Assembly (NCBI GenBank): GCA_000701725.1
Contig: JNJQ01000009.1
Location: forward strand, 30,002 to 94,001
Length of the DNA: 64,000 bases
Source: Erysipelotrichaceae bacterium NK3D112
GTDB lineage: Bacteria; Bacillota_I; Bacilli_A; Erysipelotrichales; Erysipelotrichaceae
Direction: 5' to 3'
Part shown: positions 51,416-60,119 of the stretch, in pieces
Layout of the letters: every line of letters starts with the position of its first letter
Numbering within the stretch: the stretch's first letter is position 1
Notes under the pieces: model-generated
What the model saw: only the letters and a program-made list of their open reading frames with translations
What the model was told of the DNA's origin: nothing
Databases searched by the model: none
Translations under genes and position numbers: made by a program

Positions 51416-53892
51416 AGCTCTCCTATTCAACCAGAGGATGGTATTCGCTCTCCTTCCAGGATTATGCGGATATCGCAAAGGAAATGAATTTTGCGGGATA
51501 TGAGCTTTATGATCTTTTCAAGCATGAAGAATATTTCGCAAAGGGCGGACCGCTGGATCCCTATGCGGTGCGCTCCACCATGCGTTCACTTCGCGATGCG
51601 GGTGTGGAGATGGTCAACCTTGACACATCGCTCGATCTTGGCAGGGAAGGTTCCCTAGAAACCGCATTGTGGACGGTTCAGAAAGCCGGCTCCATGGGCG
51701 TCGGTTTTGTCAGCGCCGAAGCGATGAACGACAATGAGACGCTGATCAGGGAAAGTCTGAAGGAAATCCTCAAGGCTGCGAAAAAGGAAAATGTCGTTTT
51801 CCTGATGAAGACAAGAGGAATCTATGTCGATACGGAAAGGCTGAAAAACCTGCTTGATGAATTCGCCGATGACAGCCTTGGTGTTTTATGGGACATGCAC
51901 CATCCGTTCAAGGATCACGGCGAGTCCCCTGACACGACGATCAAGAATCTCGGCGGCTATGTCAGATTGGTGCATATCCGCGACTATGGCGAGGATGGCG
52001 CCTATACCATCATGGGCGAAGGCCTTCTGCCGGTGAAAGAGATGATGCGCGCGCTTTCCTCGATTGACTATGACGGCTATGTTTCTCTGGAATGGAAGCC
52101 GGAATGGGTCAGGGATGTGCAGGATTACGCATTCATCTTCCCGCATTACATCAACTACATGAAACGGTTTGACAGGGACCGTTCCGAACGTTCCCATCTG
52201 TATCTGAACCATGACGGCACCGGTGAATATATCTGGAAGAAGGATGAGCTGATCAGTCTCACCTTCCCGCAGGTGCTCGACCGTCTGGTCGAGGAATTCC
52301 CCGATCAGTACTGTTTCAGGTACACAACCCTTGACTATACGAGAACCTATGAGGAATTCCGCGAGGATGTCGACAATTTTGCCAGAGCGCTGGTATCGCT
52401 CGGTGTCAGAGCGGGTTCCAAGGTTGCGATCTGGGCAACCAATGTTCCGGCATGGTATATCACCTTCTGGGCAACGACAAAGATCGGCGCGGTTCTGGTC
52501 ACGGTCAATACCGCCTATAAGATTCACGAGGCGGAATATCTGTTCCGTCAGTCCGATACCCATACGCTGGTCATGATTGAATCAGCGCTGGATTCCAACT
52601 ACCGCAATATCATCAATGAGATCTGTCCGGAAATTGAAAACTCCGTGCCCGGTGAACCGCTGCACTGCAAGCGTCTGCCGTTTTTACGCAATGTGATCAC
52701 GGTCGGCTTCCGTCAGAAGGGCTCGCTCACATTCGAGGAGGCGATGGCCAGGGCAAATATGGTTCCCAAGGAACAGATCATTCATATGGCTTCGAAGGTG
52801 CGTGTGCACGATGTCTGCAACATGCAGTACACCTCCGGCACCACCGGCTTCCCCAAAGGCGTCATGTTAACCCACTACAATGTTGTGAACAACGGCAAGT
52901 GCATCGGCGACAGGATGGGGCTTTCCACCGCTGACCGCATGATGATCCAGGTGCCGATGTTCCACTGCTTCGGCATGGTTCTTTCCATGACAAGCTCCAT
53001 GACCCATGGCGCGACGATGTCACCGATGCCTTATTTCAGCGCCAAGGCAAGTCTGGCATGCATCAACCAGGAAAGGATCACCTGTTTCAACGGTGTCCCG
53101 ACCATGTTCATCGCCATGTTCAACCATCCCAATTACAGAAGCACGGACTTCTCCTATATGAGAACCGGCATCATGGCCGGCTCGGGCTGCCCGCCGGAAT
53201 TGATGAAGCGGGCTGCGGATCCTGCGGAAATGAATATGAGAGGCATTGTCTCGGTCTATGGCCAGACAGAGTCCTCCCCGGGCTCTACCATGTCCGCATG
53301 GACCGATTCTCTTGAAGTGCGCACGGAAACGGTCGGCTATGCCTTCCCGCACGTGCAGTGCAAGATCATCGATCCCGAAACCGGTGAAGAGGTCGGACCC
53401 GGCGTCAACGGCGAATTCTGCTCCAGAGGCTACAACACGATGAAGGGCTATTACAAGATGCCCGATGCGACAGCGGAAACCGTGGACGCGGAAGGCTGGC
53501 TGCACTCCGGCGACATCGCGATGAAGGATGAGGACGGCAATTACTACATTACCGGCAGACTCAAGGACATGATCATCCGCGGCGGTGAGAACCTGTATCC
53601 CAAGGAGATTGAGGAATTCATCTACACCCATCCCGCAGTCAGGGATGTTCAGGTCATCGGTGTTCCCGACAAGCGCTATGGTGAAGAGGCTCTGGCCATG
53701 ATCATCCTCAAGGAGCCCGGCAGCATCTCCATCGAGGAAATGCGCCAGTATATGGTCGAGCGTCTGGCCCGTCACAAGGTGCCCCGCTACATTGAATTCA
53801 CCGATGCCTTCCCGATGAACGCGGCAGGTAAAATCCTCAAATACAAGATGCGCGAGGATGCGGTGAAACGGTACGGTCTGGATCAGCAGTGA
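51412..53892 (+). CDS. Fusion: TIM-barrel isomerase-like domain + acyl-CoA ligase
   Basis: This is an 826-residue protein. Residues ~1-255 are a sugar phosphate isomerase/epimerase-type TIM barrel (MKLSYSTRGWYSLSFQDYAD; LWDMHHPFKDHG; VRLVHIRDYGE; YVSLEWKPEW). Residues ~275-826 are an AMP-dependent acyl-CoA synthetase: P-loop YTSGTTGFPKG (~472), YGQTESSPG, GWLHSGDIAMKDEDGN and GRLKDMIIRGGENLYP. The catalytic Lys lies in NAAGKILKYKMRE. Under the Leu T-box it would activate an acid such as isovalerate. The barrel's role is unknown. Confidence 0.85.
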   Translation: MKLSYSTRGWYSLSFQDYADIAKEMNFAGYELYDLFKHEEYFAKGGPLDPYAVRSTMRSLRDAGVEMVNLDTSLDLGREGSLETALWTVQKAGSMGVGFVSAEAMNDNETLIRESLKEILKAAKKENVVFLMKTRGIYVDTERLKNLLDEFADDSLGVLWDMHHPFKDHGESPDTTIKNLGGYVRLVHIRDYGEDGAYTIMGEGLLPVKEMMRALSSIDYDGYVSLEWKPEWVRDVQDYAFIFPHYINYMKRFDRDRSERSHLYLNHDGTGEYIWKKDELISLTFPQVLDRLVEEFPDQYCFRYTTLDYTRTYEEFREDVDNFARALVSLGVRAGSKVAIWATNVPAWYITFWATTKIGAVLVTVNTAYKIHEAEYLFRQSDTHTLVMIESALDSNYRNIINEICPEIENSVPGEPLHCKRLPFLRNVITVGFRQKGSLTFEEAMARANMVPKEQIIHMASKVRVHDVCNMQYTSGTTGFPKGVMLTHYNVVNNGKCIGDRMGLSTADRMMIQVPMFHCFGMVLSMTSSMTHGATMSPMPYFSAKASLACINQERITCFNGVPTMFIAMFNHPNYRSTDFSYMRTGIMAGSGCPPELMKRAADPAEMNMRGIVSVYGQTESSPGSTMSAWTDSLEVRTETVGYAFPHVQCKIIDPETGEEVGPGVNGEFCSRGYNTMKGYYKMPDATAETVDAEGWLHSGDIAMKDEDGNYYITGRLKDMIIRGGENLYPKEIEEFIYTHPAVRDVQVIGVPDKRYGEEALAMIILKEPGSISIEEMRQYMVERLARHKVPRYIEFTDAFPMNAAGKILKYKMREDAVKRYGLDQQ

Positions 53893-53941
53893 TTCAATGC
53901 GTTAAATTGTCAACGCGGTAAAGAAAATTGCGCCGGACTGA

Positions 53942-53971
53942 TTGACAAACAAAAGAATCCGATGGTATCAT
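53942..53971 (+). promoter_or_regulatory. Promoter of T-box leader 2
   Basis: TTGACA and TATCAT are spaced 18 bases apart, upstream of the second T-box. Confidence 0.75.
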
Positions 53972-53977
53972 GACAGC

Positions 53978-54256
53978 ACTTTCATAAAAAACAAAAGCTT
54001 TGACGAAGACGTCAGGAAAGAACCTTCAGAAGCGAGCCGGGGATGGTGAAAGCCGGCAGGGGACAGCCGTAAAGACTATCACTTCCGAGCTGGATATACG
54101 AAAGGGAAACCGAGTAGATATGTCCCGGTCAGCACCGTTAAAAGCTCAGGGGTTGATGGACCCTGGTGAGTGGCCGCATGACTGCGGCAAATTGAGTGGT
54201 ACCGCGGGTGATGTAATTCACACTCGTCTCAATCTGTTTGAGACGGGTGTTTTATT
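53978..54256 (+). ncRNA. T-box leader 2, specifier ATC (Ile)
   Basis: The T-box core TTGAGTGGTACCGCGG is at 54192-54207. The terminator ACACTCGTCTCAA/TTGAGACGGGTGT (54220-54250) is followed by TTTTATTTTG. Stem I elements GACGAAGACG and GGATGGTGAAAGCC are typical. The triplet ATC (54078-54080), followed by ACTTCCGAGC, is in the expected specifier position. TGGT implies discriminator A, consistent with tRNA-Ile. It controls the following HTH-cupin-ligase gene. Confidence 0.88.
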
Positions 54257-54300
54257 TTGTATAAAACAATGACGTCTCACGATCTCTGGAGGCAAAGGAC

Positions 54301-56562
54301 ATGCAAAGAGTCGAAAACGAACTGATGGAAACTGCACAGCGTATTCACGAAATGCGTGAAATCTCCGGTTTTACAGTCGAGGAAATGGCTGCGAAAACCG
54401 AGGTTACAGCGGAACAGTACCGCGAATACGAATCCGGTAAGGCGGACATGCCTTTTACATTCATTCACAAATGCGCATTGACCTTCAATGTCGGCATGAG
54501 TGATCTGCTCGAAGGAAGAAGTGCCAACCTTTCCTCCTATACGGTGACAAGAAAAGGCCATCTTCAGAACATGATCAAGGAAGACGGCATCCGCATCCAG
54601 AATATGGCGCCGATGTTCCGCAACAAGCTGGCCGAACCGTATTACGTGCAGTACGAATATGAGCCGGAGCTGCAGGACCAGCCGATTCATCTGACCAGAC
54701 ATGCGGGTCAGGAATTCGACTTTGTCATCAGCGGCAGACTCAAGGTGCAGATCGGCGACAACATTGAATATCTGAGCGAAGGCGACAGCATTTTCTATAA
54801 CAGCTCCACGCCCCACGGCATGATCGCGGTGGATGGCCGTGAGTGTCTGTTCCTTGCCATGGTTGTCTCCGGCGGCGATACCCAGGAGAAGCTGATCCGC
54901 AACACCTTCATCCCTTCAAAGGACAAACGGCCTCTGGTCTGCGACAATTTCGTCGAAACGGTTGAGGATGAGGACGGCATGCTGCAGAAGATCACCTTCA
55001 AGAACGAGGACAAGTTCAACTTCGCCTTTGACGTTGTTGATGCGATTGCCAAGAAGGATCCCGAAAAGCTTGCGATGATCCATCTGGACAAGAATATGAA
55101 GGAAAGACGCTTCACATTCCGTGATATGAAGCGTGCCTCCAACCAGTGCGCCAACTATTTCAAGGCGCTCGGCATCCGCAAGGGCGACCGTGTCATGGTG
55201 GTGCTCAAGAGACATTACCAGTTCTGGTTCACATTCCTTGCCCTGCACAAGCTTGGCGCGATTGCCATCCCGGCGACCAGCCAGCTGCAGGCGCATGACT
55301 TCGAATATCGTTTCCTGTCCGCGGGAATCACCGCGATTGTGGCAACCACCGAGGACGATGTGCCCAATCAGGTTGACATGGCGCAAAGCAGATGCGGCAC
55401 CCTGAAGACAAGAATTCTGGTCGGCGGCACCCGCGAGGGCTGGCAGGATTTCGATGATGAGTACAACCTCTACAGCACTCATTTCTACAGATCCTCCGAG
55501 ACACCGTGCGGTGATGACACCCAGCTGATGTTCTTCACCAGCGGAACCACCGGCTATCCCAAGATCGCGGAACATTCCTGCAAATATGCGCTCGGTCATT
55601 TCATCACCGCCAAATACTGGCATGGTGTCTCTGACAACGGCCTGCATTTCACCATCTCCGATACAGGCTGGGGAAAGGCGTTATGGGGCAAGCTCTACGG
55701 CCAGTGGCTGCAGGAAGGCGCAGTCTTCACCTATGACTTTGAACGTTTCAAGGCAGCGGAAATTCTGCCGATGTTCGCGAAATACAACATCACCACATTC
55801 TGTGCTCCGCCCACCATTCTGAGAATGCTGATCAAGGAGGACATTTCCAAATACGATCTTTCCAGCGTTGTCCATATGACAACCGCCGGTGAGGCGCTCA
55901 ACCCCGAGGTTTACCGCCAGTTCGAAAAATCAACCGGCCTGAAAATCATGGAAGGCTTCGGCCAGACCGAATGCACGCTGGCAATCGCCAACCTGCTTGG
56001 CAGCTCGGCAAAACTCGGTTCCATGGGTAAGCCGACACCGCTTTACAAGATCGAGCTTCTCGACAGAGACGGCAACCAGGTTCCCGATGGTGAACCGGGT
56101 GAAATCTGTATCAATACCAAAGAAGGTGTTCCGTGCGGACTCTTCAAGGGCTATTACCGCAACGAGGACGCGACAGAGTCCGTATGGCATGACGGCTATT
56201 ACCACACAGGCGATGAGGCCTGGCGTGATGAGGACGGTTATTTCTGGTATGTCGGCAGGGTTGATGATGTCATCAAGTCCAGCGGCTACCGCATCGGCCC
56301 GTTCGAGATTGAAAGCGTCATCATGGAACTTCCGTATGTGCTTGAATGCGGCGTCAGCGCCGAACCGGATGAGGTCAGAGGCCAGGTGGTCAAGGCCAGC
56401 ATCGTGCTTGTCAAAGGAGTTGAACCTTCTGAAGAACTCAAGAAGGAAATCCAGAACTATGTCAAGCAGAACACCGCACCTTACAAATATCCGCGTATCG
56501 TGGTCTTCAAGGATCATCTGCCCAAGACGATCAGCGGCAAGATCCAGCGCAACAAGCTTTGA
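54301..56562 (+). CDS. HTH-cupin-acyl-CoA ligase fusion (Ile-controlled)
   Basis: This is a 753-residue protein. An XRE-type helix-turn-helix (~12-60, MREISGFTVEEMAAKTEVTA) is followed by a cupin (~125-195, LTRHAGQEFDFVISGRLKVQ; STPHGMIAV). The AMP-dependent ligase follows: P-loop FFTSGTTGYPK (~410), EGFGQTECTLA, GYYHTGDEAWRDEDGY and a catalytic Lys in SGKIQRN. The first two domains are the architecture of many small-molecule-sensing repressors, so the protein may be an enzyme that also regulates transcription. By its Ile T-box it likely activates 2-methylbutyrate. Confidence 0.87.
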   Translation: MQRVENELMETAQRIHEMREISGFTVEEMAAKTEVTAEQYREYESGKADMPFTFIHKCALTFNVGMSDLLEGRSANLSSYTVTRKGHLQNMIKEDGIRIQNMAPMFRNKLAEPYYVQYEYEPELQDQPIHLTRHAGQEFDFVISGRLKVQIGDNIEYLSEGDSIFYNSSTPHGMIAVDGRECLFLAMVVSGGDTQEKLIRNTFIPSKDKRPLVCDNFVETVEDEDGMLQKITFKNEDKFNFAFDVVDAIAKKDPEKLAMIHLDKNMKERRFTFRDMKRASNQCANYFKALGIRKGDRVMVVLKRHYQFWFTFLALHKLGAIAIPATSQLQAHDFEYRFLSAGITAIVATTEDDVPNQVDMAQSRCGTLKTRILVGGTREGWQDFDDEYNLYSTHFYRSSETPCGDDTQLMFFTSGTTGYPKIAEHSCKYALGHFITAKYWHGVSDNGLHFTISDTGWGKALWGKLYGQWLQEGAVFTYDFERFKAAEILPMFAKYNITTFCAPPTILRMLIKEDISKYDLSSVVHMTTAGEALNPEVYRQFEKSTGLKIMEGFGQTECTLAIANLLGSSAKLGSMGKPTPLYKIELLDRDGNQVPDGEPGEICINTKEGVPCGLFKGYYRNEDATESVWHDGYYHTGDEAWRDEDGYFWYVGRVDDVIKSSGYRIGPFEIESVIMELPYVLECGVSAEPDEVRGQVVKASIVLVKGVEPSEELKKEIQNYVKQNTAPYKYPRIVVFKDHLPKTISGKIQRNKL

Positions 56563-56628
56563 TGAAAAGTTTTCATAAACGGTGTGTAAATTTGTTTCTG
56601 AAACTGACTTGTTTTGTGAAAAATCTGT

Positions 56629-56656
56629 TTGTTTCAATATGAGTATTTGGTATAAT
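56629..56656 (+). promoter_or_regulatory. Promoter of T-box leader 3
   Basis: TTGTTT and TATAAT are separated by 16 bases, just before the third T-box. Confidence 0.7.
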
Positions 56657-56662
56657 ACCCGC

Positions 56663-56877
56663 AAGCGATGAAGGGGAGGAGTAATTCCCGGGCTGGATCT
56701 ACAGAGAGTCTGCGTCAGGTGAAAGCAGACGGACAGCAGGAATGAAGTCGCCCCCGAGCAAGTATTTCTGAACATTGCAGTAGGAAATACCGTTCATACA
56801 CGTTACGTATTTGAGAAGCAAGTCAAGGTGGTACCACGCTCAAGGCGTCCTTACATTGAGGATGCCTTTTGTTTTTT
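56663..56877 (+). ncRNA. T-box leader 3, specifier GTC (Val)
   Basis: It begins with the typical GATGAAGGGGAGGAGTAA and has a stem I distal loop CAGGTGAAAGCAG. The T-box is AAGGTGGTACCACG (56825-56838). The terminator AAGGCGTCC/GGATGCCTT (56842-56867) runs into a T-rich tract. The triplet GTC at 56747-56749, followed by GCCCCCGAGC, aligns with ATC in leader 2. TGGT fits discriminator A of tRNA-Val. It should control the long downstream operon through ilvE. Confidence 0.87.
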
Positions 56878-56909
56878 ACCCCCTGAGAGATGAAAAACAG
56901 GAGATGCGC

Positions 56910-59201
56910 ATGGAACAGATTACAGGATTGGATTACAAAATACAGGAAATGGCGGCCCGTATCCGCGAACTGCGTGAATCATCAGGCTACACGCCCGTTG
57001 AAATGGCCAGTGCCACCGGTGTGGATGTGGATGAATATCTTGCCTGCGAACAGGGAAAACAGGATCTGAACTTCACATTCATTTATAAGGTGGCGCTCAA
57101 ATGCAGAGTCAACGTCACCGATATCATCGAGGGTGTCAGCCCGAACCTGCAGTCTTACGCACTCACCAGAGCCGGCGGGGCGCAGCGTGTCAGCCAGGCC
57201 CATGGCATGACCTATTACAATCTGGCATATGCCTTCCAGAACAGAATCGCGGAACCGCTGTATGTCAGAAGCGTCTTTGATGAAAGCGCGCAGTCCCGTG
57301 ACATTGAGCTGACCAGCCATGACGGCCAGGAATGCGATATCGTCATCGAGGGCTACCTGAAAGTCCAGGTCGGCGAGCACAGCGAAATCCTCGGCCCCGG
57401 CGACAGCATTTATTACAACTCCGAAACACCGCACGGCATGATCGCGGTCGGCGGCAGCGACTGCGTGTTCTACGCAATCGTTCTCAACCCGGCCGGCGAA
57501 CCGATCCCCGAACTGTCCGCGGCTCCGATTATCCAGGAATCCAAGGCGCAGATCGAGGACCGTGAGACACCCCGTGTATGGCAGAAATACATCGATGTCG
57601 AGGAGAATGACAACGGCACCCCGACTTCGATCAAATTCAAGAATATCGACCATTTCAACTTCGCCTTCGATCTGGTTGACGCGGTCGCGCGGCGTGAGCC
57701 TGAAAAGCTGGCGATGCTGCATGTGTCAAAGGATAAAACGGAAAGAAGATTCACCTTCCGCGATATCAAGCGCGCCTCCAGCCAGTGCGCCAACTATTTC
57801 AAGGCCCTCGGTATCAGAAGAGGCGACAAGGTCATGCTTGTTCTGAAGAGACACTACCAGTTCTGGTTTGCCATGCTGGGTCTCAACAAGCTTGGCGCAA
57901 TTGCCATTCCGGCAACCAACCAGCTGCAGGAACATGACTTTGTATACCGCTTTGAAAAGGCGGGAATCAGCGCCATCATCGCCACCGCCGATGACGGTGT
58001 GCCCGAACAGGTTGATCTGGCATGTGAGAAATACGACGGTCTGAAATACAAGCTGATCGTCAACGGCCAGAGAGAAGGCTGGAAGAGCTTCGATGAGGAT
58101 TATGTCATGTACAGCTCCCACTTCGCCCGCGGCGAGGACGCCCCGGGCGGAGAGGATCTGATGCTGATGTATTTCACCAGCGGAACCAGCGGCTATCCCA
58201 AGATCGCAGCCCATACCTATCAGTATCCGCTCGGTCATTTCCATACCGCCAGATACTGGCACACAGTGGATCCCAACGGACTTCACTTCACGATCAGCGA
58301 CACCGGCTGGGCCAAGGCGATGTGGGGCAAGCTCTACGGACAGTGGCTTGCCGAAGGCGCCATCTTCACCTATGACTTCGACCGGTTCGACGCGGCGGAT
58401 ATCCTGCCGATGTTTGCGAAATATCAGATCACTACCTTCTGCGCACCGCCGACCATGTTAAGGATGATGGTGAAGCAGGACATTTCAAAATATGACTTCT
58501 CCAGCGTCAAGCATATGACAACCGCCGGCGAAGCGCTCAATCCGGAAGTTTACCGCCAGTTTGAAAAGGCGACCGGTTTGAGAATCATGGAAGGCTTCGG
58601 CCAGTCCGAATCCACGATGATCATCGGCAACCTGGTAGGTGCTCCCCATAAGATCGGCTCAATGGGCAAACCCGCTCCGATCTATGATGTCACCCTGGTT
58701 GATTCCAATGACGTTCCGGTACCGGTCGGTGAAACCGGCGAGATCGTCGTCAATATTTCCAAGGGCATGCCGCCCGGACTCGCAGTCTGCTATTACAGGG
58801 ATGAAGAGGAAACCAAAGCGACATGGGTGGACGGCTGGTACCATACCGGCGATGTCGCCTGGAAGGATGAGGACGGTTTCTACTGGTATGTCGGCCGCAA
58901 GGATGATGTCATCAAATCCAGCGGCTACCGCATCGGCCCGTTCGAGATCGAAAGCATCATCATGGAGCTTCCGTATGTTCTTGAGTGCGGCGTCAGCGCA
59001 ATGCCCGATGAGGTGCGCGGACAGATCGTCAAGGCTTCCATCGTGCTGGTTGAAGGCAAGGAGGGCAATGACGCGCTCGTGAAGGAGATTCAGAACTATG
59101 TCAAGTCCAGAACAGCTCCTTACAAATATCCGAGAGCCGTCGTCTTCCGCAAGGAGCTGCCCAAGACTGTCAGCGGAAAGATCAAGAGAAATGAACTATA
59201 A
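56910..59201 (+). CDS. HTH-cupin-acyl-CoA ligase fusion (Val-controlled)
   Basis: This 763-residue paralogue of the preceding fusion shares its domain order: HTH (~12-60, LRESSGYTPVEMASATGVDV), cupin (~125-195, LTSHDGQECDIVIEGYLKVQ) and ligase (P-loop YFTSGTSGYPK at ~419, GFGQSESTMI, GWYHTGDVAWKDEDGF). The catalytic Lys is in SGKIKRNEL. AGGAG at 56899-56903 is 6 bases before the ATG at 56910. It overlaps the next gene by 11 bases. Under the Val T-box it likely activates isobutyrate. Confidence 0.87.
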   Translation: MEQITGLDYKIQEMAARIRELRESSGYTPVEMASATGVDVDEYLACEQGKQDLNFTFIYKVALKCRVNVTDIIEGVSPNLQSYALTRAGGAQRVSQAHGMTYYNLAYAFQNRIAEPLYVRSVFDESAQSRDIELTSHDGQECDIVIEGYLKVQVGEHSEILGPGDSIYYNSETPHGMIAVGGSDCVFYAIVLNPAGEPIPELSAAPIIQESKAQIEDRETPRVWQKYIDVEENDNGTPTSIKFKNIDHFNFAFDLVDAVARREPEKLAMLHVSKDKTERRFTFRDIKRASSQCANYFKALGIRRGDKVMLVLKRHYQFWFAMLGLNKLGAIAIPATNQLQEHDFVYRFEKAGISAIIATADDGVPEQVDLACEKYDGLKYKLIVNGQREGWKSFDEDYVMYSSHFARGEDAPGGEDLMLMYFTSGTSGYPKIAAHTYQYPLGHFHTARYWHTVDPNGLHFTISDTGWAKAMWGKLYGQWLAEGAIFTYDFDRFDAADILPMFAKYQITTFCAPPTMLRMMVKQDISKYDFSSVKHMTTAGEALNPEVYRQFEKATGLRIMEGFGQSESTMIIGNLVGAPHKIGSMGKPAPIYDVTLVDSNDVPVPVGETGEIVVNISKGMPPGLAVCYYRDEEETKATWVDGWYHTGDVAWKDEDGFYWYVGRKDDVIKSSGYRIGPFEIESIIMELPYVLECGVSAMPDEVRGQIVKASIVLVEGKEGNDALVKEIQNYVKSRTAPYKYPRAVVFRKELPKTVSGKIKRNEL

Positions 59202-59856
59202 GAGAATCACATTGCTTGCCGGCCATTATGGCTCAGGCAAAACGAATATCGCGGTCAATATGGCGCTGGATCTGAAAAAGAGCCATGCCAATACCGCCAT
59301 CGCGGACCTTGACATCGTCAACCCGTATTTCCGCACCCTCGACTCCAAAGCGGAGCTCGAAAGCGCGGGCATCCGGCTGATTGTGTCGCCGTACGCGAAC
59401 TCCTCACTCGATATTCCGGCACTGCCCCAGGACATGTATGCGATCGTCGATGACACCTCGATGTATTCCATCATCGATGTCGGCGGAGATGACCGCGGCG
59501 CTCTGGCGCTTGGCAGATTGAGCGGTATGATCCGTGAAGAGAACAACTACGACATGTTCCTGGTCATCAACAAATACAGACCCCTGACCCCTGACGGACA
59601 GTCGGTAAAGGAAGTCAAGGACGAAATCGAAGCGGCCGGCCGGCTGAAATTCACCGGCATCATCAACAACTCCAACCTCGGTGCTGAAACCGATGCGCAG
59701 TGTGTTCTGAACTCTCTGGCTTTCGCCGAAGAGGTTTCACAAATCTGCGGACTGCCGATCATCGCGACATCGGTGGAGGAATCGCTGTACAATGAACTGA
59801 GTGGAAAAATCGGCAATCTCTTCCCGATGAAACTGCAGAAGAGACCGGTTGACTGA
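59191..59856 (+). CDS. ParA/MinD-like P-loop ATPase
   Basis: This 221-residue protein starts MNYKRITLLAGHYGSGKTN, with a Walker A GHYGSGKT and the deviant-Walker style DLDIVNPYFRTLDSK. The Asp-rich SIIDVGGDDRGA resembles Walker B. It overlaps the ligase by 11 bases and precedes the ferredoxin, so it belongs to the oxidoreductase operon. It may help assemble Fe-S clusters or the complex. Its role is not established. Confidence 0.78.
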   Translation: MNYKRITLLAGHYGSGKTNIAVNMALDLKKSHANTAIADLDIVNPYFRTLDSKAELESAGIRLIVSPYANSSLDIPALPQDMYAIVDDTSMYSIIDVGGDDRGALALGRLSGMIREENNYDMFLVINKYRPLTPDGQSVKEVKDEIEAAGRLKFTGIINNSNLGAETDAQCVLNSLAFAEEVSQICGLPIIATSVEESLYNELSGKIGNLFPMKLQKRPVD

Positions 59857-59900
59857 AAACATCGACACATTTCATACCGCAAGGAAAGGAAAGAGTAAAT

Positions 59901-60107
59901 ATGGCAAAAGTTACATTCAGAGAAGATGAGTGCAAAGGCTGCGGGCTTTGCGTCGACGCCTGCCCGAAAGGCATTCTCCAGCTGTCAAAGGACAAGATCA
60001 ACAAGAAGGGACATCATCCTGCCGAGTGCGCAAAACCCGATGAATGCATCGGCTGCGCATCCTGCGCGATCATGTGCCCGGACTGCATTATCACGGTTGA
60101 AAGGTAA
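59901..60107 (+). CDS. vorD: 2-oxoacid:ferredoxin oxidoreductase delta (ferredoxin) subunit
   Basis: This 68-residue protein has two 4Fe-4S motifs: CKGCGLCVDACP and CIGCASCAIMCP. It is the electron-transfer subunit of the four-gene oxidoreductase that follows. GGAAAGGAAAG lies before the ATG. Confidence 0.9.
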   Translation: MAKVTFREDECKGCGLCVDACPKGILQLSKDKINKKGHHPAECAKPDECIGCASCAIMCPDCIITVER

Positions 60108-60119
60108 AAGGTGAACGAA

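Noticed and set aside
54074..54084. Alternative T-box 2 specifiers TAT (Tyr) or CTA (Leu)
   Set aside because: The same offsets in the other leaders give AGT/ACT or AAG/ACA, unrelated to the genes; only one register gives three related amino acids and a following purine.
54000..54272. 90-codon frame inside the second T-box leader
   Set aside because: It spans the specifier, T-box and terminator structures, and lacks a ribosome site; the sequence is explained as RNA.
56811..56909. Upstream extension of the Val-controlled ligase
   Set aside because: It would run through the T-box terminator; AGGAG selects the ATG at 56910.
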